Shown one piece after another: positions 23,415 to 35,519 of a DNA stretch of 64,000 nt (the stretch's first letter is position 1; the number at the start of each line of letters is the position of its first letter). This DNA comes from Mauremys mutica (Eukaryota; Chordata; Testudines; Geoemydidae), in assembly GCF_020497125.1 (NCBI RefSeq), contig NC_059075.1, positions 36,244,003-36,308,002 on the forward strand, given 5' to 3'. The notes beneath the pieces were generated by a model, which worked only from the letters and a program-made list of their open reading frames with translations, did no database searches and was not told the origin of the DNA. The translations under genes were made by a program, and so were the position numbers.

Positions 23415-23731
23415 CGCACCGTCAACCTATGGAACTCCTTGCCTGAGGAGGTTGTGAAGGCTAAGACTATAACATGGTTTAAAAGAGAACTAGATAAATT
23501 CATGCAGGTTAAGTCCATTAATATCTATTAGCCAGGATGGGTAAGGAATGATGTCCCTAGCCTCTGTTTGTCAGAGCGTGGAGATGGATGGCAGGAGAGA
23601 GATCACTTGATCATTACCTGTTAGGTTCACTCCCTCTGGGGCACCTGGAATTGGCCACTGTCGGTAGACAGGATACTGGGCTGGATGGACCTTTGGTATG
23701 ACCCAGGATGGCCATTCTTATGTTCTATGTC
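23415..23731 (+). mobile_element. CR1 LINE, 5'-truncated (ORF2 end and 3' UTR)
   Basis: Translation near 23425-23520 gives a CR1 reverse transcriptase C-terminus (WNSLP-like, then PEEVVKAKTITWFKRELDKF, then a stop). The CR1 3' untranslated region follows and ends 'cattcttatgttctatg' at 23731. Confidence 0.85.
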
Positions 23732-24329
23732 ACCTCACCTTGAGTTTTGTGAAAGGCAAATGGCAGCAAATGCAAACATTCAGAGCTGTGTTACTTTATA
23801 GAGCAAAGGAGTTTTAACCAACAAGGAAAGCTTTGTTGGAATAAACTGCTAAACCTGAAAAACAAAGCTTTGCAGCAGACTAACAAGTCTTTGACCTGTG
23901 TGTTTATGTAGGACTTCTTTTGAACAATCATAGTTTGTTGATGCACAATGTGCAGTTCAATTTACATTTTAGAAACAAACCAATGCTAGACCAACGTCCT
24001 GCTTTTTGTTTGCAAAATCACAGTGTGTATGAACAAATTGTTCAAGTCCCACAAAATGTATTTTTATAGTGTATGTGTGTGGAGAGGGAAATATGTATTT
24101 TTGATGCTATAATTATAGGACTGTCAAAATTTATATTTACAAACCCATACATCAGGAATTTAAAACTCTCCCATAAAATTCTTATAAAAACTAGCAAATA
24201 AGACTTTCAGTTCAGATTCATGGTGTGAGTATGCTTTTAAAAACTGAACTTTATCTTGTGTATTGTGGAAATCTCCCTTGTACTAAAGAAGTCAGTAGGG
24301 CTGCCATGGAGACATACTCCCATTTGGGG

Positions 24330-24420
24330 TGCAATATGATCTAATGGATTGAGCACAAGCCAAAGATTCAGGAGCACCTGAGTTCTATGGTAAACTTCTA
24401 AAAATCACTTAAGTGACTTA
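24330..24420 (+). repeat. Fragment of a MIR-like SINE
   Basis: 'aatatgatctaatggattgagc' followed by 'attcaggagcacctgagttct' has the order of a MIR head. It is short and diverged. Confidence 0.4.
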
Positions 24421-24473
24421 GAAGCCAAACGCCAGTTTTCAAAAGTGAGCTAGACATTTAGAAGTAGAGCTGC

Positions 24474-24893
24474 TTGGAAAACTTTTCATTGAAGGTTTTT
24501 TTTGACAAAAATGTTGGTTTTGTCCAATTCAACATGTCTCAAAAAAGTGTCAATTTTGACAAAATTTTGTTAAGAAAAAACTGAAAGTAAGTTTCTGACA
24601 ATGTTCAAGTGTCACATTTTGATATTTTGGGGATATTTTTTATTTTTTTCACTTTGAAATGACTTTTTAAAATAAAATTAATTGGTTTTATACACACACA
24701 GTTTAAAAAGGTTAAAACCAAGATGAAATACAGTATTTTACCTTTTCTCTAAATTAAACAGTTTGATCAACTTGAAACAATTTATTTTTATATAATTTCA
24801 TAGGATTTTTTTCATTCAGTTTTGGAATGGAAACAAAAATTGAAACAACAGAATTTCCCATTAAATGGAAAATCAAGTTCCTGCCCAGCTCTG
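24474..24893. repeat. T/A-rich foldback repeat
   Basis: The left end 'agagctgcttggaaaac' matches the reverse complement of the right end ('agagctgggcaggaac'), and both continue into T-rich arms ('ttttcattgaagg' and 'ttttccatttaatgg'). The middle is low-complexity T/A. It is probably a non-autonomous DNA element. Confidence 0.45.
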
Positions 24894-25619
24894 CTTAGGT
24901 GCCTAAGTCCAACTGAAAGCCAATAGTGTGACCCAAGAACCCCTTCCTGTTAACTTGATAAGGGGATTACAGAAATATCTTGATTTTGAAATGTACATTC
25001 TGGCTCACCAAATCATGTCACGTGAGGTATTAAATGAAAGCTGGGAACATAGTCATTAATACATTATTATGCAATGTATATACAAACACTATGTAAGGAG
25101 TTACGTATATATGTATATATGTATATATGAAAATATGTTCTTAGATTCTGTGACAAGATGTAAGTCACCAGCAGAAGTGGAGAAACAGATTTCCTGTCAG
25201 ACAAATGATGCTTATTCACCTGTCTCTCTATCAGGATATTAATTAACGTAAGCTAACACAATGGATATCAATTTACATACAAAGTAATCAGAAAGCTGTG
25301 AAGTCAACAAGGAGGCAGCACACCGGAAAAATAAGTGACTGTGGGGGGGAAGGGTGGAGGGGTTTTACTGTCTCTGAGGACAGACAATGAATTTGGGGGA
25401 TTATAAGTAGAAGGCAAAGATGACAGTCCCTTCAGCTGCACCTACGAAGTAACACACAGCATATTTACATTCATGAACATGGGATCACAACCAGCCCTGT
25501 CTGAAGACTCTAGGAGATATAAGGCTTCTATAGACTGGAGGGTAAATTATTTGTTAAGTTTAGTGTCTAGAAAGTGTGCTACAATTTTGCATTATATGTA
25601 AATTTGATGGGTGAACTTG
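24894..25619. other. Unassigned DNA with a TATATG microsatellite
   Basis: Nothing is recognised apart from the (ATATGT)n run at 25105-25129. Confidence 0.4.
25105..25129. repeat. Microsatellite (GTATATAT)n
   Basis: Three tandem gtatatat units. Confidence 0.85.
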
Positions 25620-26311
25620 GCCTTTGTGGTCCCCGGCTGGCAGCTCTGCAGTCCCACTACACCCCAACCCAGGAAAGGAGCAGCAAAGGTGGGTCCCCCA
25701 GGCCTGCCTACAGAGGCTGCACGGAATCAGCCAATCCAACCCCAGCAGGCTCAGATAAAAGGAGCTGTAGTGGCTTGAGGTGTCTGACTGGGACCAGAGG
25801 GATGAGGCGGGGTGTTGTCCTCTGCTGAAAGGAACTCAAGGGATAATCAGAGTCTGATTCTAGTTGCATTTGCTTAATCTGGGAGAGAGAGGACCTGAAA
25901 ATTTTAATCCTGAGATAAGTGGTGAAGATAAAAGGCCTAAGTGGGAAGAGGCCCAGGGAATGCAACAACAACTAATTAAAGAAAGCAGTATGCTGCTGCC
26001 ATTAATAGGGTCCCTGGGATGGAACCTGGAGTAGCGGGTGGGCGAGGTTCCCCACAGGCCACTAGTGAAATGATGTAAACCCTGAGAAAGGGACAAGGAT
26101 CATTTGAAAGCCCAAGAGGAGGGCCGAATTTGAAGGGCCCATAGCTGGGGCTTAAGACCCGGATGAGGGCAGATAAACAATTTGGTTGGACTTTTGCTAG
26201 CCCAGAAGGGGTTTATTTTGATTGTGTGACCTGGCCAAAGGATGGAGCCACTGAAAAACCACCAAGCAAAGTTGACAACCTACAGAGCCCTGGGTACGCT
26301 GAGAACCATCA
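25620..26311 (+). repeat. Probable LTR remnant
   Basis: GC-balanced, purine-rich DNA unlike its surroundings ends in CCATCACA at 26311, the kind of end seen in the gypsy LTRs of this window. It has a TATA-like 'gataaaagg' at 25754. No matching start or target duplication was found, so the 5' part is probably lost. It has no coding features. Confidence 0.4.
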
Positions 26312-26389
26312 CAAATAGCACTAGATTCCTAAGTGAACAAAGACATTTTTAAAATAGAATTTAGGCTCCTAAATCACTTAGGGGTTTTT

Positions 26390-26500
26390 TTTGGCAACTA
26401 TTAGTCCTGGTCTCTCACCTCTACCACTCATTCTTTGTGTAGCCCTTGGTAAGCTGCTTAACCTTCAGATTCTCACACTGCTCTACCAGTATTAATGGAG
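26390..26500 (+). repeat. MIR-like SINE fragment
   Basis: 'agtcctggtctctcacctct', 'tgtgtagcccttggtaagctg', 'cttaaccttcag' follow the MIR order. Confidence 0.5.
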
Positions 26501-28049
26501 GTTAGTGATGCTTCCTGTGTTAATATTCCAAAGGATTAATAACATAGTTGCCAAACACACCAAAAGTATTGAATACAGCATTTTTATTCCTCTTCCCTAA
26601 ATTTCTCTTTTCTTTTGATGAAAGGTAGGACAAGGAGTTTGGTCTCTGAGGTGAGGGGACTGGGAAGAAAGGATTAATAGTATTTGGAGGGGATTTGTAA
26701 GAAATCAAAGTCTCCTGAGTTGTGCCATCAGGCAATGTGCTGCTTTCAGTCTATATGAACAATTTCCGGGGGAGGAGGAGATCTAGTCTACAAATGGATT
26801 TGATATCACTTTTAGAAGGAACATTCTTCTATACAGTTACTGAAAAAGGTTCATGGGCTCACCACCATAGCACTGGAGTGTAATATTAGCACCTACACAG
26901 CAGGTAAGGAAGTACTACGTGGAAACATGAGTGGACCCTCCTTCCAGACTAGAACCAAGTCCCCTGTCAAAACTATAGTATCACTCCTGGATCGGTCATC
27001 TGATAAGATGGAGGTTCTTGAGAGTGACGCAAATAATTCACTCCCACCATATTCTCAAAAATCTGAGCTCTAATTTCCTTGTGTGACAATGAATTGTGTT
27101 TCTCTTTTCTTCCTGCTAGCCACTGTTTCTTTGAAAACACAATATTCAGTCCTAGGGTTTGTTTTGTTTTGGTATTTCACCACTCTCTATTCTGCAGCAA
27201 CAACACAGTGCTAACTATCACTGTTTTAGAAAATGATTGTCAAACATATTTCTGCTTCACATGTTTTCATGTGTCCACACTACAGAATTGTGTTGAGTAT
27301 AGCCACAGTAAAGCATCCATCCTGCTTCCAGGTCACTACTGGATTCAGCATGGTTGGGCAGGATGGGTGAGGAGAGTAGAAGTCCATTGAGAAAAAAGAG
27401 CCCCTAAGGATGTTGCCCCAAACAGGGAAGGAATAGAGACCAGTATCCAGAAACCCCCACCTTCTGAGACGTGGGTGGGCAGGAGGAATACAGATAAAGA
27501 GACCTGGGCTTCTGGTATTTGTTTGCGAATAAAAAAAAGTACAAAAACAAATTGAGTTCCTTCCCATGGTTTTTTGTTTTGTTTTGTTTTGATTTCTTTA
27601 CCAAAAATTGCTCCATTGATCAAAGTGACAATTTCCAAGTCTATAATATGGTTCTTTGCCTCAGGGGTGTCTTGGAAAGAAACAGTAAGCAACAATTTAT
27701 TTACTCTAGAAATACTGTTTCCTGCACATATGCACCAGGGTCTTTTTCTTTTGTTTCTTTTCCCAGTTGAAATTTCCAGAAGGTTTTTATACATGTGAAA
27801 TTAGTGCTCACTTCAATCAAAATAAATATTCAAAATCAGCTCTCTAATAGTCCCTTGACTAAGGATGTGTGAGGGGGAACTTGATGGCTCCAAAGTAGTC
27901 ATTATATTCCATGAGGTCAAGAATATACATGATTTTGTAAAGCCTTTACTCTAGGACACAAGCACAAAGTGTATGACAGACTGTAAGTATAATTCCATGA
28001 CCTTTTCCTCAGGTCTGAGAAAAGTGCTCAGACTGACACCCTGAGTACC
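26501..28049. other. Unassigned DNA
   Basis: About 1.5 kb. The 149-codon minus-strand frame at 27345-27794 has no motif or splice context I can support, and several other frames overlap it. Confidence 0.4.
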
Positions 28050-28190
28050 TTTCCTACACCTAAGGAAGAGCTCTGTGTTGCTCGAAAGCTTGTCTGTCTC
28101 AACAAGAGAAGTTGGTACAATAAAAGATATTTTACCTCACCCACCTTATCTCTCTAATATCCTGTAACCAACATGGCTACCACAACAGTG
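28050..28190 (+). mobile_element. Penelope-like tail, second family, single copy
   Basis: It has the same architecture as the first family with different sequence: CTAAGGA (28060), a GAGC/GCTC hairpin (28068-28083), GAAAGCTTGTC, then 'gaagttggtacaataaaag', 'ttatctctctaatatcctg', and a terminus containing ACATGGCTACCAC. No coding part. A paired copy of this family lies at 34813-34946. Confidence 0.7.
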
Positions 28191-30184
28191 CATGCTATAA
28201 TTCCAAGGCAGAAGTATGATTGACTGGATAAATGATAGGAATTTTTAAGTCTCCAAGTCTGTACACACACATTCATCTATTTAAAATAATGGGCCTGATT
28301 TTGCAGGCATTCCTCAGGCTAAAATCACATTGACTTCAGTAGGAATTTGCAGAATTTGGGGGCCAAAAATATTTTTTGTAAGGCTAGTGATGTGAAAGGT
28401 GCAGTGAAAAGTACCATATTGACTGATTGTCATGGAGAAGGAGGCCATTAATCTGAAAATCATACCTCAGACAGCAGAAATGTCAGATTCCTCCACACCA
28501 TTGGTATACCTCACAATTGACCTGGAGATACTATCTTTAGGAGTGAGAAAGATGTTCAGTTTCCATGACAGATTCAACCCCTCATCTTTTTGTTGGGATG
28601 TGGTAACAATGATGCCAATTCATGACGTTTGCGTTGATGATTTTGTCTCTGGACACTAGGAATTGGATTTAGTCATCTTCTTTCCTACCAAAGAGCGGTG
28701 GTTAGAGAGTAATGATTTACACTGGCTAACAAAGAAAGAAGAAGAAGAAGAAGTTTGGCTTGAATGAACCTGTAATGATGAAGTAGGTGGTTCTGTAATC
28801 CTAGCAGGGCCTGACCCAATACGCAATAAAGTCCCCACACTGACTTCTCCTGATAAAAAAACATTAAAAATATATTAATTTAAATGATAGCTCATAAATG
28901 CTCCAAAGGATTTATTTTTCTGCTTAAAAATGTTAACTTTTGTAAATTCACAAAAAATGTATTTAAAATGCCCATTAAATCCTTAAAATAAAGTGGAGTA
29001 TTTGGCTTAAACCCTCAAATGTCAAGAAATTCAGCACTATTCCTAAGACTTCATCATTAACACACTTTCTTGTGCTTCAGCATTCTTGATGACGTGATTC
29101 CCTAAAAGAGGCCCTCAGAACAGTGTGTGTTTGGAGGGAGGGGGGGAGAGAATGACTTTATATTTCCTGTCAGCTAAAATATCCAGGCACAAGAAGACAG
29201 ATTTAACACCAACATGCTATTTTTACTAACACACAAACGCACACACAAAATTGTCTAATCACAGTTCTCCTCTGGTGGTCGCTCATTTCCAGTCAGCAGG
29301 CAATGCCAATGTCATGCTGTGGTCTGCTAGCATGGTGCACCAGATCTGGCATTACAACAAAAACACATGGCACATTAATCAGGAAGGAGTAGGAGGGGGG
29401 ACTATTTTTGTTCTCATGTTCATTCTGAAGCACAAATTTGCCTACACACAAATTATTTCACAAAGCATTTAATTTGCACTTTAACTTCTAAATATGTTCC
29501 ATATGTATATCTATGTAACCCAGTTTATCTAAATCTATAGTTTGTTATGTACATGTAGCTAAATACATCAGGTTTGGGAAATTATTTTTATAAATGGGGG
29601 GAGGGGGTCTGACTGGTCCTTGCTGTATTACACCAGATATACCCTGGTGCAACTGCTTTGGGAAACTAGTCAGGAAGCAGGTTCACACAGTGGTAAATCA
29701 GGCCCTCAACAAATAAATGACTCCTTCAGGACCTGATCCAATGGTCTGGACTCAAACAAACCTCCCACTGAAATCAGTGGTCCAAATTCTGAAGACTTTA
29801 CTTAATCTTTATGCAGGCAAAATTCTCATTGAACTCAGTGGGCTCACCTTGAAATCCTTAGGGCCAGATTCTGACTGCCCCTTATGCAGGTAATCAATTG
29901 TGGGAGGGCACATGACCCAAATAGAACTTCAGTGCCTGAGTTCAGGGTATAGATGCTGGAACTAGGAGTTCTGGGGGTACTTTCATGCCCCCTGGCTTGA
30001 AGTGGTTTCCATCATATACAGAAGTTTAGATATCAAACTTGTAAATAACAGACAACTAATCTAAGAATATGGTGAGTTTTCCATCATTTGAAGACTTTCT
30101 ATCGAGTAGAAATTTTCTAAAAGATATGTTCTAATTGAATAAGAATTTATGAGCTAGATGCAGAAATTATTGGGAGAAATGTAT
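28191..30184. other. Unassigned DNA with a GAA microsatellite
   Basis: About 2 kb without a supported gene. There is a (GAA)n run at 28731-28753, and diverged foldback-repeat wording near 28290-28350 and 29750-29890 ('gggccagattctgac'). Confidence 0.4.
28731..28753. repeat. Microsatellite (AAG)n
   Basis: aaagaaagaa followed by four GAA units. Confidence 0.85.
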
Positions 30185-30245
30185 GAAGTCAGACTAGATA
30201 ATCAAAATGGTCCATTCTGGCTTTATAAAAATCTATGAATCTATT
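30185..30245 (+). repeat. CR1-type 3' tail fragment
   Basis: 'gaagtcagactagataatc', 'aaatggtccattctggc', 'ctatgaatctatt' is the characteristic end of CR1-tailed elements. Confidence 0.55.
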
Positions 30246-30509
30246 GTCTGTCGACACATTTGATCACTCCTTTCTGTGCTATGTCCAGCTGAGGATCCTA
30301 TCCTTCAAGATCACTGGAAGATGTTCAGAACTTCTCAAGTGGCACTCAGCACTTCAGGGATCAAGATCTTTCACGTGTTTAGCTCTATTCACGTGCCTAG
30401 TCCTGTTGTACTTAATGGAATTGTCACATGCCTGTGTGTGCAGGACTGGGATCTTAGACTGCAAGATCCTTCGAAGTCTTTTAATCAAATATGGAGGAAA
30501 TAGCATGGG
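30246..30509. other. Unassigned DNA
   Basis: No gene was recognised. The 104-codon frame 30235-30549 overlaps repeats at both ends. Confidence 0.35.
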
Positions 30510-30720
30510 GTTGGGAGTCAGGGAGTCCCAAGTTCTAGCTCACCTCTAACACTGTTTTTGGTACGTGGCCAGGGGCTAGTCACTTCACCTCTGCCTCAGT
30601 TTCCCCATATGTAGAAATGGGGAAAATAATTTCCTTCATATCTACTGTATGGAGTTTTTGTGAAGATGCAATAGTTTATATTTATGCAGCACTCTGGAAT
30701 GCTTAACAGTATATAAGTAG
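30510..30720 (+). repeat. MIR-like SINE
   Basis: Order: 'gggagtcagggagtcccaag', 'ctagtcacttcacctctgcc', 'tcagtttccccatatgtag', 'aaatggggaaaataat', then a degenerate tail. Confidence 0.7.
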
Positions 30721-31994
30721 TAAGGTTTTTGTTTTTGTTTTTTTGATTTTGCAAAGCATCATGCATCCCTCTGGCACCTCTGCTGTAAACAACAATAACT
30801 ATAAATGTTTTCTTTCTTAAAATCATCAGCATTTATTCTTAATTTTGTGTGTTATAAAGAAATGGCGTGTATTTTCCCTCTGAAGTACTGCATCAACACA
30901 GCAGTTTGTTTATTAAGTGCTAGCTGCTCAGCATGTGTCACAAAATTAAAGACCAAGAAGATGAATCATACACAAGGGTAGAGGTCAAGGAGCAGTTTAT
31001 TTTATGAATGTCACTAACAGACATAATATTTCTCTGAATCAAGGAAATAGTTGACTCTCATCTTTGCAAGCCTCTGTACAATAAAAGGGTATCTGTACTT
31101 CCCAAGGCTTTGTTTGTATAAAACTATTTTTTAGAAGGGGGAGACCCCTCTTATTTTGCTATTTTTGTGCTGCAGCATTTCTTAAGTGACAGTAGTTTGG
31201 ATGCTTAAAGTGTCAAGGGTAGGATTAATAAATTCAAGTTATTTTTAAAGAGAGCCAAAGACGGTCAAGGAACTGTTTAATGGCTATTTAGCAAAACTGG
31301 ATAGGATGTTTTTAAATTGAGCCAACAAGGTTTATAATGTGAGCTAAACATTGCAAGTTGGTCTGGGAAAATGTATCAAATAAATCACCAAGTGCCATCC
31401 CTTTTATAAACTTATTTGGATTCCCAGAGTATTTAAAAAAATTGTTACCATGTGTTAGTTACAGTATGTGGAAACGTAGCAAGAAGCACATTCACTTGTC
31501 ATGGAATAATGAATTTAAATGGTTATTATTACATTTATAGTCAATTTGTATCATGGCTGGAGCAGTCACAGAGATCCAAGGCAATGCCTACTGCATCTTC
31601 CACTCAAGGGTTCCTGCTGGCTAGGGCAAGAGTCCACCTCCTGATGCGCTATTGAGCTGCTTCTAGAAGCAGAAAAAGGAACCCAGTGCTCCCCTACTGT
31701 GCTTGTTATCAGCAAACACTTGTTCCTTATGGCAGCATACAGCGTAGCTAACTGGGTGCTAGGCATGCTCCTTAGCTTACAGACCATGCTCCTGCTTGCA
31801 GCATCTCTTTGAGCATGAGGGAGAGATTCTGCTCCTCTCCCCATGTCCCTCTTCTACACCAGTGCAGCAGGCGGAGTTGTTAATCCTAAATATATCAATG
31901 GATGTTGTCAGATATGTTTGGCTGTGTGTGTGTGCGTGCATGTGTCCCTCTGTGTCCCGTCCCAGATCTGTGCAGACAGCTGGCACAGCAGACA
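30721..31994. other. Unassigned DNA
   Basis: No gene was recognised. A short GT-rich run lies at 31919-31945. Confidence 0.4.
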
Positions 31995-32622
31995 TCGAGT
32001 GAACTGCCCAATGATCACAAGATCCATTAAGGTATGAAGGCACCTGGCCAGGTTTATTGTCAATGAGGCATGATCCTAGTATCCGGCAGATTGTACAGGA
32101 CCACTAACACATGTATGCTCATTACAGTGGACACAGCTGAGTGAATGGTGGGACTTCCCATTCCCCCCTAGGTTGTCCAAAGACACTCCCTCTGAGATAC
32201 CTCATTATAAACCGACACAAATAAGTTACATATTAACTCTCTGACGTACCTGGGGGCCACTCTCTGATGTATCTGGGGGCCGTCCATTATCTTATACATG
32301 TTGGTTCAATCAAAACATCTCTATCCATCATGCTGTCATCCTAATCTTATCTTTAAGATGGGTCAGTGTGTTCCTGTTATCTTTGGGAAATGTGCTGGTA
32401 TTGGGGTGTTCTGGTACCATCTTTCTGGAATGTGTTTGCATGTGTGTTCTTGTTCCTAGCACTGTTCTCGCCAGATTCTGTGAGCAGGCCCCCCTTTTGC
32501 TCACAGCTTAACTTTGCTTTACAGCAGCAAAGCTTTAACCACTACTTTAGTTTAGGCCTCAAGCATCATACCAGGCCTCTAAACCAAGGGCTTATGTTTC
32601 AGGCTCTCTTCCTACTACAGGA
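31995..32622 (-). repeat. Probable LTR-like repeat
   Basis: A block with LTR-like composition ends at 'cctactaca' (32622), which would be a TG start on the minus strand. It has a 23 bp tandem duplication inside (32236-32281). I found no matching target duplication, so both boundaries and the class are uncertain. The long frame at 32366-32968 crosses the boundary and shows no protein motif. Confidence 0.35.
32236..32281. repeat. 23 bp tandem duplication
   Basis: Two adjacent copies, ACTCTCTGACGTACCTGGGG... and ACTCTCTGATGTATCTGGGG..., differ at two C/T positions. Confidence 0.85.
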
Positions 32623-34592
32623 CGAAAATGGGGAACAAATAGGGAATATTATTTTGCTGGTAAATTTAAAAATACGGGTGATTCTGATCCCACTGAAATC
32701 AGTGAGACCCTATGTTGTTTTGCAATGGACTTTGATGGGAGCAGGAGCAGAACATAATATAGATAGGATGCAGCAAAACATGTATTCAAATAACAAATGC
32801 CATTGTGCTAGGTGGAGCTGTGCTTTTGGGACCCAAATGTCAGTGGGAAGGGAGAAGTGGCCTGCTGAGTTTAGAGATAGTAGCAGGCTAAACCCTTTGC
32901 TTGGGAAAGGTTCAGACCTGAATCCAGACTCAGCATCTCCAACCCATGTCTACTGGAGATCATCATAAAGGTGGGGAGGGACAAAGACTGACTGGGGAAA
33001 CTATTGAAGAATTTTGACCTGAATCTGATACCTGACCTCTTCCTTCCACTACATCTCGTTAGTGTCATATACCATTCCCTTGATACACATGTGCAACTAC
33101 AACTGATGAGTATTACTTATTATCCTCAATGAAAGTTGCACTGACAGATCAAGGACAGTGTGTGGGCTCTGGCTGACAAATGAATTTGTTATCATTAAAG
33201 GACAGTGTACCAAGATAAACCCCCAAGCACAACATTGATGCATACAGAAAATGCTTCACCTCAGAAGAAATGTTAAGGTACATTCTCTATCAGAAAAAAA
33301 GAAAAAAGAAACCTGCTAATTTCCGAGTTTCCTCATACAGGAGAAATGGGGAACCATAACTGAGGGGGAAGCAAGGCTGGAGAGACAGGACAAGTAGAAA
33401 GACAGAAATGGGGCTGAGGATGAAGAATAAGGAGACAATATTTATGTATCAGGATGACAGATGCATTAGATAGACAACTTTGCTGTATTAATAGAAAAAT
33501 GTCACTTGTATTAAGGCCAAATCCTGAGTCCTCTTACATGTCTAGCCACTGTCCCAGAAGCAGAACCACCATGTGGCTTGGGAAGGCTCTGCAGAGTCAC
33601 TGTACATTTTAAGCACTTTGAAATCTATTCCCCTGTTGATCCCACACAGTGGAGCATGGTCTTGGAGCAGTGGAATAGCAGGCATGGGGAAGGTGGATCT
33701 GTCATCATGTTCCATAGAGTAGAGATGCAGCAGTAAGAGAGAGCAACCTGAGAGCCAGTACAAGAGAGATTTTGTGGGACCAAAGTCTGGTTACTCTGTT
33801 TTCATATAGAGCTGGAGAGTGATTGTGGCCATAAAGATGTTTGCATGAAAACACCACGTAACCATCCCTACTGCTCATCCCCCACCCAAAGACATCACCT
33901 TTGTTTCTATGATTACAATGTTGCAAATAGAAGATGGTGACCTTGGGTGAGGAAGGAACAGTGGGAGCAAAGGGTGTCTTCAAAGAAGGAAATATCCTGT
34001 TTCCAAGCAGATGTCAGTAATAAAGAAGGAAAGAAGAGAAAATATATGAGGTCAGAGGCAGGATGGTTGTTGCTGAGTCTAATGTTTTTGCAAGTTTTCC
34101 ACTAGCTTCAGCAGGTTGTTTTTTTTTTAGAGGCCCCTTTGAGTCTAGATTGAAAGGCTGTCAGGGCTGTAGAAGTGATTCTTTGCCAGCCTAACCCGAG
34201 ACTATTCCGTTTGTTGAATATGAAAGTGAGACCTTTCTAACAAGGAATTGATGAGGAAGCTCCAGGACCTCAGCAAAATGAAATAAGCAGGAAGACAAAG
34301 GGGAATCTGTTTTACTACTGAGGCATCTAAATGGGGTTATGATCTCTAGCCCAAAGATGGGGCATATCAGAAACCTGCCATGAACATTTCTTCCCTGCAC
34401 TGATTTATGAATCCCACAGCAGCTGCTATACCACAGCTGTCAGGAAAAGCCTCACCCACCTTATTGTTTTGGACTTTATGGTAGTAAATATTAATGATAT
34501 AAAATTAGAATTCTTCATGCCAGGGCCATTAATCTGTCCCACAGGCCTTATAAACTATAAATTTATGTTGATCTTTGACTTCCAGATTATAT
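32623..34592. other. Unassigned DNA
   Basis: About 2 kb without a supported gene or named repeat. Confidence 0.4.
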
Positions 34593-34637
34593 CTTTAACC
34601 TTTAAATTCAATGGATATATAATCTTAAAGGTTAAAG
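34593..34637. repeat. Perfect 13 bp stem-loop
   Basis: CTTTAACCTTTAA (34593-34605) is the exact reverse complement of TTAAAGGTTAAAG (34625-34637), around a 19 nt AT-rich loop. A second inverted pair (CTCATGGTTCATAT and ATATAACCATGAG) lies at about 34694-34732. No function is known to me. Confidence 0.7.
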
Positions 34638-34812
34638 GAATTAGCTGACAGTCACACATACATATACATCATATATATTCAGAATGCTTCATCTCATGGT
34701 TCATATTATTTATATGTGTATATAACCATGAGAAGTCTGAATTCAAACCACCTTGTGCAATGTTCCTGTTGAATCTCCCTAGCTAAGCACCGCTATGCCA
34801 GATCAGTACTTG

Positions 34813-34946
34813 TATGCAGTATTGTAGCCATGTCAGTCCCAGGACATTAGAGGTGAGTGACCATAATATCTTTTATTTGACCAATTTCTGTTGTCTCTCT
34901 CACCAACAGAAGTTGGTCCAGTAAAAGATATAACCTCATCTCTCTA
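34813..34946. mobile_element. Penelope-like tail, second family, inverted pair 3
   Basis: A minus-strand tail (34813 to about 34892) complete to its terminus (GTAGCCATGTCAGTCC near 34826) faces a plus-strand tail (about 34893-34946). The latter stops at 'cctcatctctcta', about 34 nt before the terminus. The pair is flanked by an imperfect 13 bp direct repeat, AGATCAGTACTTG (34800-34812) and AGATCAAGATTTG (34947-34959), ten of 13 matching. It belongs to the same tail family as 28050-28190. Confidence 0.75.
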
Positions 34947-34964
34947 AGATCAAGATTTGGACAG

Positions 34965-35495
34965 TGTAATGGTCCTCACTTGTGGTCTGGTTGGGAAGCA
35001 TGGCCTAGTGGTCATGGCCACAACCCCAGACTGCAAAGGAGGTTGTGAGGATGGGAGCCTGGGCCCTTTCAATCCACCAGGCTCTGACCCAGGGCTTCTT
35101 TCTCTCGTGTCTCTCCCACTTCCTCCTGGGGTCAGCTCAGTCCAAGGCCTTCACCTATTGGGGAAATCCAAACCAAAAGAAGTAAAAGATAGTTACCAAT
35201 GTCCAGGATACTTCCCTCTATGGTTGTCTCTGAGGTGGGTCCTCCCTTCCTTCAAGGAGGGCCCCTTTGTGCAGCAGTGTCAGAGCCTTTAGGCTTCCCT
35301 CTGCTCTGCTGGAGCTGTGGGCTGCAGGTCTGCTCACCTCCAGCTCTGCCCCCCAAATGAGCTACTTTCCTACCTTTTAATTCCTCCAGCAGATGGAGCA
35401 TTTGCTGCAGGTGTGGCGGAGTGGGGCTAGCTGAGCCCAAATTGGTCCCTTAATCCCTTGTTGCTCAGTGTGGGGTTTGTAAACCCCATCCCACA
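34965..35495 (-). repeat. 3' LTR of the gypsy-type element
   Basis: A 531 bp LTR. Its inner edge (TGTGGGATGGGG, minus strand) aligns with the outer 5' LTR stub (TGTGATGGAGTG). The shared stretch runs about 80 bp, to the 'cacacctg' block. The outer edge ends in CA next to the GACAG duplication. Confidence 0.85.
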
Positions 35496-35506
35496 CCCTC
35501 CCCTTC
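35496..35506 (-). promoter_or_regulatory. Polypurine tract
   Basis: GAAGGGGAGGG on the minus strand abuts the 3' LTR, the expected primer site for plus-strand DNA synthesis in LTR elements. Confidence 0.8.
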
Positions 35507-35519
35507 AAGATGGAGCCTG

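Noticed and set aside
27345..27794. 149-codon minus-strand frame
   Set aside because: Low-complexity Lys/Asn-rich stretches, overlapping frames on both strands, no domain or splice support.
32366..32968. 200-codon frame as a host gene
   Set aside because: It starts in an LTR-like repeat and runs out into unrelated DNA. There is no recognisable domain, and a hydrophobic start alone is not enough.
34992..35052. tRNA-like wording ('catggcctagtggtcatggcc')
   Set aside because: It lies inside the gypsy-type 3' LTR, and no cloverleaf can be drawn with a proper anticodon arm.
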